NCBI RefSeq assembly: GCF_049195245.1
Contig: NZ_JBMIRR010000025.1
Span: forward strand, 270,258-334,257
DNA: 64,000 bases
Direction: 5' to 3'
From: Arenimonas sp049195245
GTDB lineage: Bacteria; Pseudomonadota; Gammaproteobacteria; Xanthomonadales; Xanthomonadaceae
Shown here: one piece after another, positions 53,765 to 61,921 of the stretch
How positions within the stretch are numbered: position 1 is the stretch's first letter
Layout: each line of letters starts with the position of its first letter
Notes under the pieces: model-generated
What the model was told of the DNA's origin: nothing
The model's input: the letters and a program-made list of their open reading frames with translations, nothing else
Databases searched by the model: none
Position numbers and translations under genes: made by a program

Positions 53765-54008
53765 CCACGGATTTGCGCGGATACACGCGGATAAGAGCGG
53801 ATATTTAGACGCGGATTAACGCAGAGGAACGCGGATAGGAGCAAAGAGTTGAGGTGGAGTGACGCAGGCAATCGGCGTCTGCCCGAACCGATCCATTTGG
53901 TTCTTCCGCTTTATCCGCGCTCGTCCGCGTTGATCCGCGTCCAAAAATCCGCTCTTGTCCGCGTCTGAAAATCCGCCTTTATCCGCGTCCATCCGCGTAA
54001 ATCCGCGG
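53765..54008. repeat. Inverted array of degenerate GCGGAT/ATCCGC repeats
   Basis: Two arms of short degenerate repeats built on GCGGAT face each other. Left arm (about 53769-53840) reads CGGATTTGCGCGGATACACG onward with the word at roughly 9-15 base steps; right arm (about 53908-54008) is its reverse complement, ending TAAATCCGCGG. The outer 55 bases of the two arms match at about four in five positions. The centre (53841-53907) has no repeats. The array fills the gap between convergent genes. The structure could fold as a long imperfect hairpin. Confidence 0.8.
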
Positions 54009-54021
54009 CAAAAAAAGCCCT

Positions 54022-55281
54022 TCAAAGATTCCGACGCGACGGAATCAGCAGGTTTCCAAACAGCAACCCGGCGACAATCGCGATCAAGGCCGAGAGCAGC
54101 ACGAAGGCCGTATCCAGGCCCAGCATCACGTCGCGCTCCATCACGAAGTTGAGGCTGCGGAAGCCCACGCTGCCCGGGACCAGCAGGATGATGCCCGGCA
54201 CGCGGATCAGGGCGCCCGGGCGGTTGAACACGCGGCCGTAGGCGTTGCTGACCACCGCCACGCCCATGCCCGCGAAGAAGGCGCCACCCGCGAAGCTGTC
54301 GGTGGCCAGGCCCAGCACGTCGCCGCCCAGCCGCGTGAGGCCGTAGCCCAGCAGCACCGAGGCCATCACCAGCGGGTAGTCGCGGGTGGCGGCGCGGAAC
54401 AGCACCGCGAACGCATACGCCGCCACCAGCAGCGCACCAGCCACCATCCAGAACGACTGCGGCGCCACCGCCGCCTCCTGCGGCGACCAGCCCGCCAGGC
54501 GCACGATCTGCATGCCGGCCACGGTGCCGAAGGTGAGCTTCATCAGGATCATCATGGCGCCGGCGAAGCGCGCCGTGCCCGACACCAGCTGCTGGCTCGA
54601 CAGCTCGCTCACCGCATTGGTCAGCATCAGGCCGGGCATCAGCACGATCAGCGAGGCCACGATCACGGTCTTGAGCGACAGCGGCTCGACGAAGCTGGCC
54701 ACCGCCGCCGCCAGCAGCGTCGCGATCAGCGCGGCGATCGCCTCCAGCGCCTCCGACAGCCTCGGCCGGCCGGCCGCCAGCACGTACAGCACGCCGATGA
54801 CGATGCCGATGCCGCCGGCGGTGAGCACGTCGGCCCAGATCGCACTGAGCAGGCCCGCCACCGCCGCGGCCGACAGGCCGAAGCTGAGCGCCGTCAGCAC
54901 CTGCGCGCGCCGGCCCGGCACGCGGTCCAGCGCCTTGAGCGCGGCCAGCCCCGATACCAGATCCAGCTTGCCGGCCAGCACGTCCTCGGCGATCGCATCC
55001 GTGGCGGCCAGGCGACCCAGGTTCTGGTCGCCGGGCTCGAGCCGGATCACGCGCGTGATGCCGTTGTGCTGGCCGCGCACCGGATCGGCGAAGCTCAGGA
55101 TGATGCCGGTGGGGTTGGACCAGATCTCACAAGCCAGGCCCAACCGGTGCGCGACCGCAGCCACGGCGCCCTCCAGGCGCTGGGCCGAGGTGCCGTAGGC
55201 GTGCAGGCGCGTGGCCAGCTCGGCCACGAAGCTGGCCTGGGCCTCGTAAGTGGCCTGGCTGGTGAGGACGGGGGCGTTCAT
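54022..55281 (-). CDS. ThrE-family threonine/serine exporter
   Basis: Inner-membrane exporter, 419 residues: a cytoplasmic N-terminal domain of about 120 residues (LATRLHAYGTSAQRLEGAVAAV, hallmark of ThrE) followed by two blocks of about five transmembrane helices each, the fused ThrE plus ThrE_2 layout. The substrate, threonine or serine, is assumed from the family. ATG 55281 is close to the start of the divergent DMT transporter gene. Confidence 0.9.
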   Translation of the reverse strand: MNAPVLTSQATYEAQASFVAELATRLHAYGTSAQRLEGAVAAVAHRLGLACEIWSNPTGIILSFADPVRGQHNGITRVIRLEPGDQNLGRLAATDAIAEDVLAGKLDLVSGLAALKALDRVPGRRAQVLTALSFGLSAAAVAGLLSAIWADVLTAGGIGIVIGVLYVLAAGRPRLSEALEAIAALIATLLAAAVASFVEPLSLKTVIVASLIVLMPGLMLTNAVSELSSQQLVSGTARFAGAMMILMKLTFGTVAGMQIVRLAGWSPQEAAVAPQSFWMVAGALLVAAYAFAVLFRAATRDYPLVMASVLLGYGLTRLGGDVLGLATDSFAGGAFFAGMGVAVVSNAYGRVFNRPGALIRVPGIILLVPGSVGFRSLNFVMERDVMLGLDTAFVLLSALIAIVAGLLFGNLLIPSRRNL

Positions 55282-55375
55282 CGCGCGAAAGTTTGGCACG
55301 AATCCACCGGGCGTCCAGCGCCACCGCGCCTGGGGGACCGCTATCATGCCGCCCTCCCACGCACCCGGACCCCTC

Positions 55376-56260
55376 GTGAGCCTCGGCCTCGGCGAACTGT
55401 TTTCCCTGCTCAGCGCCCTGGCCTGGGCCGTCGGCGTGATCCTGTACCGGCAGCTGGGCGCGACGCTGCCGCCGCTGCAGCTCAACTTCCTGAAGAACGG
55501 CCTGGTGCTGCTGATGCTGCTGCCGGCCATTCCGCTGCTGCACGGCCTGGCCATCCCGCGCTTCTCCGCGGCGCACATCGCCCTGGCGCTGGCCAGCGGC
55601 GCGATCGGCATCGGCATCGCCGACACGCTGTACTTCCGCGCGCTCAACGCCCTGGGCGCCGGGCGCATGGGCGTGCTGGGCAATTTCTACAGCCCGTTCG
55701 TGATCGTGCTGGGCTACCTGTTCCTGGACGAGCGGCTGACGGCGCTGCAGCTGTGGGGCTTCGTGCTGGTCAGCGTGGGCGTGTTCGTGGCGGCCTGGCC
55801 CAAGGCCAGCCCGGGCGGCCGGCCGCCGCAGGTGCTGCGCGGCCTGGGCCTGGCCCTGCTGTCCATCGCGCTGATGGCCGTGGCCATCGTGATGGTCAAG
55901 CGCGTGCTCGAGGCCCAGCCCCTGCTGTGGGTGACGGGGTTGCGCATGGTCGGCGCGCTGGGCGGCATGGTGCTGGTGGCGGCGCTGACAAGGCAAATTG
56001 CCCTGTTGCACCCGCCCACCGCCGGCCTGCCCTGGCGCCGGCTGGCCCTGGCGGCGTTTGTCGGCCAGTTCCTGGCCATGATCCTGTGGCTGGCGGGCTA
56101 CAAGTACACCCAGGCCTCGGTCGCGGCTATCCTCAATGAAACCGCGTCTGTCTTCATCCTGCTCCTGGCTGCGTTCTGGTTGAAGGAGCCGTTGACCCGG
56201 CGCGGCATCACTGGCGTGGCGCTCACCCTGTCCGGGGTAGCCTTCATGCTGGTCCATTGA
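55376..56260 (+). CDS. DMT-superfamily (EamA) transporter
   Basis: Drug/metabolite transporter of 294 residues with ten predicted helices in two EamA repeats: first repeat FSLLSALAWAVGVILYRQLG, second LGLALLSIALMAVAIVMVKR and ending NETASVFILLLAAFWLKEPLTRRGITG. Substrate unknown. Start is uncertain: GTG 55376 begins just before the first helix, while ATG 55346 lies within a TATCAT that looks like a -10 box and would add ten residues. The Mla operon follows 15 bases downstream. Confidence 0.85.
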   Translation: MSLGLGELFSLLSALAWAVGVILYRQLGATLPPLQLNFLKNGLVLLMLLPAIPLLHGLAIPRFSAAHIALALASGAIGIGIADTLYFRALNALGAGRMGVLGNFYSPFVIVLGYLFLDERLTALQLWGFVLVSVGVFVAAWPKASPGGRPPQVLRGLGLALLSIALMAVAIVMVKRVLEAQPLLWVTGLRMVGALGGMVLVAALTRQIALLHPPTAGLPWRRLALAAFVGQFLAMILWLAGYKYTQASVAAILNETASVFILLLAAFWLKEPLTRRGITGVALTLSGVAFMLVH

Positions 56261-56275
56261 GGAAACAGCGGCGGA

Positions 56276-57385
56276 ATGAGCGAGCGGCCCAGCATCGAAC
56301 CCAGCGACAGCCACCCGGGCATCTTGGTGGCCAGTGGCGACTGGACCCTGGCCCATGCCCCGCGCCTGCTCGAGTTGCTCGAGGCCGCGCCGGACCAGGC
56401 CCAGGACATCGACGGCCGCGACATCAGCCGGCTCGACTCGGCCGGCGCCATGATGCTCTCGCGCTACGCGGTGAAGGTCGGGCTGGGCCTGGCCACGGTG
56501 GAAGTGCAGCCGCAGTACGCCTCGCTCACCGGCACCGTGCAGTCCATCTGCGAGAACCCGGGACGCAAGCGCCGCAAGGGCACCGGCTTCAACGAGATGC
56601 TGGCGCGCATGGGCTACGCGGTGGAGGACTACACGCGCGAGATCCTGGCGCTGGTGGCCTTCCTGGGCCTGACCCTGAAGACCACGCTGGGCGTGATCCT
56701 GCGGCCGGCGCGCTTCCGGCTCACGCCGACCGTGCACCACATGGAGCAGGTGGGCCTGGACGCGGTGCCGCTGGTGCTGCTGCTGAGCTTCATGGTGGGC
56801 GCGGTGATCGCCTTCCTGGGCGCCACCGTGCTGCGCGACTTCGGCGCCGAGATCTTCGTGGTCGAACTGGTCAGCATCGCCTTCCTGCGCGAGTTCGGCG
56901 TGCTCCTCACCGCCATCCTGCTGGCCGGCCGCACCGCCAGCGCCTTCACCGCGCAGATCGGCGCGATGCAGTCAGGCGAGGAGATCGACGCCATCCGCAC
57001 CCTGGGCCTGGACCCGATCGAGCTGCTGGTGATCCCGCGCATGGTGGCGCTGCTGGTGATGCTGCCGCTGCTCACCTTCCTGGCCATGGTCTCGGGCATC
57101 ACTGGCGGCATGGTGGTCAGCCTGGGCAGCCTGGGCCTGACGCCGGAAATGTTCGTCACCCGCCTGCACGACACCATTTCGGTCACCCATTTCTGGGTCG
57201 GGCTGTCGAAGGCGCCGCTGTTCGCGATGATCATCGCGCTGATCGGCTGCCTGGAGGGCTTCCAGACCCAGGGCACGGCGCAGTCGGTGGGCGAACGCAC
57301 CACCTCCAGCGTGGTGCAGACGATTTCGCTGGTGATCCTGTTCGACGCCTTCGCGGCGCTGTTCTTCCTGGAGATGGACTGGTGA
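56276..57385 (+). CDS. mlaE: MlaE-type ABC lipid-transport permease fused to a STAS domain
   Basis: Inner-membrane permease of the phospholipid/Mce transport system, 369 residues. The N-terminal ~95 residues form a STAS domain (ILVASGDWTLAHAPRLLELL, RDISRLDSAGAMML), the role played by separate MlaB in E. coli; residues about 105-369 are the MlaE permease (EQVGLDAVPLVLLLSFMVGAVIAF, GRTASAFTAQIGAMQSGEEIDA, TQGTAQSVGERTTSSVVQ). The stop overlaps the ATPase start (GTGA). Confidence 0.94.
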   Translation: MSERPSIEPSDSHPGILVASGDWTLAHAPRLLELLEAAPDQAQDIDGRDISRLDSAGAMMLSRYAVKVGLGLATVEVQPQYASLTGTVQSICENPGRKRRKGTGFNEMLARMGYAVEDYTREILALVAFLGLTLKTTLGVILRPARFRLTPTVHHMEQVGLDAVPLVLLLSFMVGAVIAFLGATVLRDFGAEIFVVELVSIAFLREFGVLLTAILLAGRTASAFTAQIGAMQSGEEIDAIRTLGLDPIELLVIPRMVALLVMLPLLTFLAMVSGITGGMVVSLGSLGLTPEMFVTRLHDTISVTHFWVGLSKAPLFAMIIALIGCLEGFQTQGTAQSVGERTTSSVVQTISLVILFDAFAALFFLEMDW

Positions 57386-58191
57386 GCGCGGTGCCGCACG
57401 ACATCAGCGACGACGAAGGTCCGGCCATCCTGGTCAGCGGGCTGCGCAACAGCTTCGACACCCAGGTGGTGCACGAGGACCTGGACCTTGAAGTGCGGCG
57501 CGGCGAGATCATCGGCGTGGTCGGCGGCTCGGGCACTGGCAAGTCGGTGCTGATGCGCGCCATCCTGGGCCTGCGCGAGCCGCAGGGCGGGCGCATCGAG
57601 GTGCTGGGCGTGGACGCGCTGTCGGACAAGGCGCGCGCGGCAGGCGTGATCGAGCGCAATACCGGCGTGCTGTTCCAGAACGGCGCGCTCTTCTCCTCGC
57701 TAAGCGTGGCCGAGAACGTGTCGGTACCGCTGAAGGAACACTACGGCGAGCTTCCCGCGGACATGATCCACGACCTGGCCATGCTCAAGATCCGCATGGC
57801 GGGCCTGGGCGAAGATGCCGGCGCCAAGCTGCCCTCGCAGCTCTCGGGCGGCATGCGCAAGCGGGCGGCGCTGGCGCGGGCGCTGGCGCTGGACCCGGCC
57901 CTGCTGTTCCTGGACGAACCCACCGCAGGCCTGGACCCCATCGGCGCCGCCGCCTTCGACAACCTGATCAAGACGCTGCAGCGGGCCCTGGGCCTGACCG
58001 TGTTCCTGATCACGCACGACCTCGATACCCTGTACACCATCTGCGACCGCGTGGCCGTGCTGGCCGACAAGCGCGTGCTGGTGAACGCCCCGCTGGCCGA
58101 AGTGGAACGCTTCGACCATCCCTGGGTGCAGGAATATTTCCACGGCCCGCGCGGACGCGCCGCGCAGGCTGCCCAGGCCAAGGAGGCTTGA
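57382..58191 (+). CDS. mlaF: MlaF-type ABC lipid-transport ATPase
   Basis: ATPase energising the Mla permease, 269 residues. Walker A GGSGTGKSVLMRAILG, Q-loop FQNGALFSSLSV, signature LSGGMRKRAALARALALDP, Walker B LLFLDEPTAGLDP and the H-loop LITHDLDTL are intact. Starts on GTG 57382 overlapping mlaE. Confidence 0.95.
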   Translation: MSAVPHDISDDEGPAILVSGLRNSFDTQVVHEDLDLEVRRGEIIGVVGGSGTGKSVLMRAILGLREPQGGRIEVLGVDALSDKARAAGVIERNTGVLFQNGALFSSLSVAENVSVPLKEHYGELPADMIHDLAMLKIRMAGLGEDAGAKLPSQLSGGMRKRAALARALALDPALLFLDEPTAGLDPIGAAAFDNLIKTLQRALGLTVFLITHDLDTLYTICDRVAVLADKRVLVNAPLAEVERFDHPWVQEYFHGPRGRAAQAAQAKEA

Positions 58192-58193
58192 CC

Positions 58194-59117
58194 ATGGAGA
58201 CACGCGCCAACCACGTGCTCATCGGTGCATTCACGCTCGGCGTCTGTCTGTTCGCCGTGCTGTTCGCGCTGTGGGCCGCCAAGTACACCACCGAGAAGTC
58301 CTACGACGAGTACGACATCGTCTTCCAGGAAGCGGTGACCGGACTCAGCGTCGGCAGCCAGGTGCTCTACAGCGGCATCAGCGTCGGCGCGGTGCGGCGG
58401 CTGTCGCTGATGAAGGACGATCCGCGCAAGGTCGTCGCCCGCATCCGGCTGTCGTCCGACACGCCGGTGAAGACCGACACCCGCGCCAAGCTGACGATGA
58501 CCGGCCTGACCGGCGTGGCCATCATCCAGCTCACCGGCGGCAGCCCCGGCAGCCCGCCGCTGGAGCCGCAGGAGGACCAGCGCGTGGCCATCATTCCCAG
58601 CGAGCCGTCGGCACTGCAGAACATCGCGGCCACCGCCAGCGAGATCGTGGACCGGGTCAACCTGCTGATCAGCGACGGCAACATCGAGCGCATCACGCGC
58701 ACGCTGGACCAGCTCGACCAGATCACCGGATCGGTGGCGGCCGAGAAGGAGGAGATCGCGGCGCTGCTGCGCAACGCGCGGTCGGCCAGCGAGCGGCTGG
58801 ACAAGACCCTGGCCAGCGTGGACCGCACCGTCAACAACTTCGACCAGGGGCTGGTGCAGGAACTGCCGGCGCTGGTGGCCAAGCTGGACCGCACGCTGGC
58901 CCAGCTCGAGTCGGCCAGCAAGAGTGCCGACGGCATCCTCACCGACAACCGGCAGGCGATTTCCGAATTCGCGCAGGACGGCCTGGGCCAGGTGGGCCCG
59001 ACGATGCGGCAGCTGCGTTCGCTGATACGAGAGCTTGACGACCTGGCCGGGAAGGTCGAGTCCAATCCCGCCGGCTTCATCCTGGGCCGCGAACAACCCG
59101 AGGAGTTCGAACCATGA
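58194..59117 (+). CDS. mlaD: MlaD/MCE-domain lipid-transport protein
   Basis: Periplasmic substrate-binding MCE protein anchored by one helix, 307 residues. Membrane helix about 8-28, MCE domain about 38-125 (FQEAVTGLSVGSQVLYSGISVGAVRRLSL, TGLTGVAIIQLTGG), then a long helical coiled-coil tail (about 140-290) as found in larger MCE proteins of the PqiB-adjacent group; E. coli MlaD lacks this long tail. An AAGGAGG site precedes the ATG at ideal distance. Confidence 0.93.
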   Translation: METRANHVLIGAFTLGVCLFAVLFALWAAKYTTEKSYDEYDIVFQEAVTGLSVGSQVLYSGISVGAVRRLSLMKDDPRKVVARIRLSSDTPVKTDTRAKLTMTGLTGVAIIQLTGGSPGSPPLEPQEDQRVAIIPSEPSALQNIAATASEIVDRVNLLISDGNIERITRTLDQLDQITGSVAAEKEEIAALLRNARSASERLDKTLASVDRTVNNFDQGLVQELPALVAKLDRTLAQLESASKSADGILTDNRQAISEFAQDGLGQVGPTMRQLRSLIRELDDLAGKVESNPAGFILGREQPEEFEP

Positions 59118-59725
59118 GCCGCGCTTTCCTGTTCGCGCTGGGCGTGTCCACCGTGCTGCTGGCGGCGTGCGGTTCCATCGGCGGTCCCAAGGTGGAAGTG
59201 AAGGTGTTCGCGCCGCCGACCACGGTGACACCGGATCCGTCCTGGCCGAAGGCCGACTGGCAGCTGGCGATCGGCGTGCAGGCGGCCAATGAACTGCTGG
59301 ATTCGCCGCGCATCGCGGTGCGGCCCACGCCCAACCAGTTCCAGACCTACAAGGGCGCGCTGTGGGCCGACAAGGCGCCGGAGCTGCTGCAGACGGCACT
59401 GGTCGAGGGCTTCGAGGATTCCGACCGGATCGGCACGGTCACCCGTTTCGGCGGCGGCACCCGCAGCGACATGGCGCTGGTGGTCGAGGTGCGCGCGTTC
59501 GAGACCGACTACGCCTCGGGCAGTCCGGAAGCGGTGATCGAAGTGCAGGCCCGGCTGGTGAACGTGCGCGGCAACGGTTCGATCTCCAAACGCTTCCGCC
59601 GCGCCGTGCCCGGCACCGCCCCCGACATCGAATCCATGGTCGACGCCTTCGGCCAGGCCATGTCCCAGATCTCCACCGACCTCGTCGCCTGGACCCTCAC
59701 CGAAGGCCAGACCCTGAAGCAATGA
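59114..59725 (+). CDS. PqiC-like ABC transport auxiliary lipoprotein
   Basis: Outer-membrane lipoprotein of 203 residues. Lipobox LLAAC at about residues 15-19, followed by the PqiC/YmbA-type domain (NELLDSPRIAVRPTPNQFQTYKGALWADKAPELLQTAL). It takes the place that MlaC/MlaA would hold, suggesting a PqiABC-like bridge to the outer membrane. Its ATG overlaps the mlaD stop. Confidence 0.88.
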   Translation: MSRAFLFALGVSTVLLAACGSIGGPKVEVKVFAPPTTVTPDPSWPKADWQLAIGVQAANELLDSPRIAVRPTPNQFQTYKGALWADKAPELLQTALVEGFEDSDRIGTVTRFGGGTRSDMALVVEVRAFETDYASGSPEAVIEVQARLVNVRGNGSISKRFRRAVPGTAPDIESMVDAFGQAMSQISTDLVAWTLTEGQTLKQ

Positions 59726-59790
59726 ATCCATACCAGGTATGTTTTCTTCCTGCCTGAGACAGGCGGGGAAAACATACCAGGTATGTTTTC
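59722..59790 (+). repeat. Palindromic element, left copy (downstream of the PqiC-like gene)
   Basis: Begins at the stop codon of the lipoprotein gene. Order: CATACC-A-GGTATG palindrome (59728-59740), a CCTGCCTG-type hairpin with AGA loop (about 59748-59765), and a perfect 11-bp-arm palindrome GAAAACATACC-A-GGTATGTTTTC (59767-59789). The reverse complement of the right copy (60408-60477) matches it over about 68 bases with few differences. It fills the whole gap up to the alkB stop. Confidence 0.88.
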
Positions 59791-59807
59791 TTTCTCGGTG
59801 AGACGGG

Positions 59808-60401
59808 TCAGCGGTCGCCGAGGATGCGGCGGAAGGTGAGGTTCAGGCGCGGCGCCACCGGCTTGGCGGTGCGCGGAAGGGCGTGGCGCCATCGCGCCTG
59901 CGTGGGCCCCGACATTACCAGCAGGCTGCCGTGCGGCAAGGCCAGCTCGAATTTTCGCGAGGGGTCGGCGCGGTGCTTGAAGACGAAGCGCCGCGTGCCG
60001 CCCAGGCTCAGGGACGCGATGACCGGGCGAGGGCCAAGCTCGGGTTCGTCGTCGCTGTGCCAGCCCATGGCGTCGCGGCCGTCACGGTAGAGGTTGGCGA
60101 GCACGCTGTTCATCGCCTCGCCGCTGGCTTCCGAGATGCGATCACGAAGCGGCTGCAAGGCGTCCGGCCAGGGCCGCGGCTCGAAACGCACGCGCGAGTA
60201 CACGTAGCTGGTGCCGGGATCGCCAATCCAGCAGCTGCGCCGCGGCGAGTCATGCTGCTGGCCGAACAGCGTGATGCGGTGGGTTTCCCAGGGAATCTGC
60301 GCAGTCAACGCGGCCAGCAGCGCATCCGCCTGCTCGCGCGGCAACCAGGCCGGCGCATACGCCAGCTCGGCATCGTCGACCGGCAGCCGCTCAAGTCTCA
60401 T
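59808..60401 (-). CDS. alkB: AlkB-like 2-oxoglutarate/Fe(II) dioxygenase
   Basis: Oxidative demethylase for alkylated nucleic acids, 197 residues, AlkB-like. The iron ligands HxD are visible in WHSDDE with the third His in RWRHALPR, and the 2-oxoglutarate-binding Arg in PRLNLTFR. ATG 60401 has no good ribosome site; ATG 60416 inside the palindromic element would add five residues. It is flanked on both sides by copies of that element, and is transcribed in the same direction as the amidase homologue upstream. Confidence 0.9.
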   Translation of the reverse strand: MRLERLPVDDAELAYAPAWLPREQADALLAALTAQIPWETHRITLFGQQHDSPRRSCWIGDPGTSYVYSRVRFEPRPWPDALQPLRDRISEASGEAMNSVLANLYRDGRDAMGWHSDDEPELGPRPVIASLSLGGTRRFVFKHRADPSRKFELALPHGSLLVMSGPTQARWRHALPRTAKPVAPRLNLTFRRILGDR

Positions 60402-60407
60402 CGTCAA

Positions 60408-60477
60408 AGAAAACATACCTGGTATGTTTTCCCTGCCTGTCTCAGGCAGGAAGGAAACATACCGGGTAGGGAATCAT
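60408..60477 (-). repeat. Palindromic element, right copy (downstream of the amidase homologue)
   Basis: Same element as 59722-59790 but inverted: GAAAACATACC-T-GGTATGTTTTC (60409-60431), a CCTGCCTG / CAGGCAGG hairpin with TCT loop (60432-60450), and a decayed CATACCGGGTAGG arm (60458-60470). It starts at the stop codon of the amidase homologue on the minus strand, just as the left copy starts at the stop of the lipoprotein gene. Confidence 0.88.
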
Positions 60478-61820
60478 TCGCCGGTGTCGGCGACGGAGGC
60501 GATGACCTGGCCCAGTTCGAGCAGGCGCAGGTCGCTGCCGGGGGCGCCGACCAGCTGCAGGCCCAGGCCGCCGGGCAGGGGCAGGCTGAGCGCGGGGCAG
60601 CCGGCCAGCGAGGCCAGCGCGGTCAGGTCGGCCAGGTTCGCGGGCTCTTCGGCGCCGAACGCCGGCGGCGGCGAGGCCGTGGTGGGCAGCAGCAGCACGT
60701 CGAACTGTTCGAACAGGCGCCGCACCTGGATCACGTGCTCGTCCAGGCGACGGTCGGCACGCGCGAAATCCACCGCCGTCTTGCGCCGCGCGAAGTCCAG
60801 CAGCCAGCGCAGCCGTGTCGACGCCGCGTCGAGCCGCGGCTCGTGCGCCGCCAGGATCTCGGCCTCCATCAGCAGCAGCGCGGCCCGGCGCGTCACCGCG
60901 ACTTCCAGCGGCGCCACGTCCAGTGCCACCGGCAGCGCACTGCCGAACACCGGCGCCACGCGCGCCATCACCGCGCTGAAGTTTTCCACCACCGACGGAT
61001 CCACGCCCAGCACCGAAAGATCCGCCACCACGCCCGCGCGCAGCTCGCCCGGCACCCAGTCCGGCGGCGACAGCGGCACGCGCCGCTTGCGCGAGCGCGC
61101 ATCGCCCGCGTCATAACCCGCCAGCACCGGCAGCAGCAGCGCCGCGTCCTGCACCGTGCGCGTGATCAGTCCCGGGCAGTCGAGCCGGCGCAACCCCGCG
61201 GCCAGGCCACGGCAGCTCAGTTCACCGAAGGTGGGCTTGTGGCCCACCAGTCCACAGAAGGCCGCAGGAATCCGCACCGCGCCCAGCGTGTCGGCGCCCA
61301 GCGCCGCCACCGCGTGCCCCGCGGCCACCGCAGACGCCGCGCCCGCCGACGCGCCGCCGGCGGCGCGATCAGGCAGCACCGGATTGCGCACGTCGCCATG
61401 GTGCGGATTGCGCCCGACGGTGCCGAAGGCCGCCTCGTCGATCGCCGTCTTGCCCAGGAATACGGCCCCGGCACCCCGCAGTCGCCGCACCACGTGCGCG
61501 TCCTGTTCGGCCAGGCCCGGATGTCCCGGCAGCCCCAGCCCGGTGGGCATGGCCGCCACGTCGAAATTGTCGTTCACCGCCATCGGCACGCCATCCAGGC
61601 GCCCCAGCGGCTTGCCCTCGGCACGCCGCTCGTCGCTGGCCCGCGCCGCGGCCAGCGCGCCGGCCGCGTCCACCCAGCTCCACGCATTGAGATGGCCATC
61701 CCGCGCAATCGCCGCCAGGCAGGCGCCGGTCAGCGCCTCGCTGCTGGTTTCGCCTTTGGCCAGGGCGTGCAGCACGCGATAGAGCGGGGCCTTGCGCAGG
61801 GCGTCGGGGCTGGAGGTCAT
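60474..61820 (-). CDS. Amidase-signature family protein lacking the catalytic triad
   Basis: A 448-residue amidase-signature homologue. The fold is clear from GVPMAVNDNFDVAAM, GAVFLGKTAIDEAAFG, RIPAAFCGLVGHKPTFG and FDVLLLPTTASPPP. However, the three catalytic residues of the family are replaced: Lys by Asn83 (VND instead of VKD), cis-Ser by Ala157 (GGAS instead of GGSS) and nucleophile Ser by Ala181 (LGAVRIP instead of GGSIRIP). It therefore should not hydrolyse amides by the usual route. The reading frame is intact. ATG 61820 chosen; an ORF start at 61901 adds unlikely residues. Confidence 0.9.
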   Translation of the reverse strand: MTSSPDALRKAPLYRVLHALAKGETSSEALTGACLAAIARDGHLNAWSWVDAAGALAAARASDERRAEGKPLGRLDGVPMAVNDNFDVAAMPTGLGLPGHPGLAEQDAHVVRRLRGAGAVFLGKTAIDEAAFGTVGRNPHHGDVRNPVLPDRAAGGASAGAASAVAAGHAVAALGADTLGAVRIPAAFCGLVGHKPTFGELSCRGLAAGLRRLDCPGLITRTVQDAALLLPVLAGYDAGDARSRKRRVPLSPPDWVPGELRAGVVADLSVLGVDPSVVENFSAVMARVAPVFGSALPVALDVAPLEVAVTRRAALLLMEAEILAAHEPRLDAASTRLRWLLDFARRKTAVDFARADRRLDEHVIQVRRLFEQFDVLLLPTTASPPPAFGAEEPANLADLTALASLAGCPALSLPLPGGLGLQLVGAPGSDLRLLELGQVIASVADTGE

Positions 61821-61921
61821 GCGAACGGCAGTCCGGTCCGGGGGGCTTCGTGCAGTTTCCTTGATTGCCCGGCCCCGGGCAAACCGCGACAATCCAGACA
61901 TCAGCGTATGGAGCCAGCCAG

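Noticed and set aside
53765..54008. CRISPR array
   Set aside because: The repeat word is only about six bases, spacing is irregular, the arms are inverted to each other and no cas gene is near.
53816..54025. A 69-codon minus-strand frame with MDADKGGF-type repeats
   Set aside because: It is the translation of the GCGGAT repeat array; such Asp/Arg repeat products are annotation artefacts.
59722..60477. Composite insertion sequence or transposon around alkB
   Set aside because: There is no transposase gene and no target-site duplication that I can see; the elements are short and start at stop codons, so a repeat or terminator role is at least as likely.
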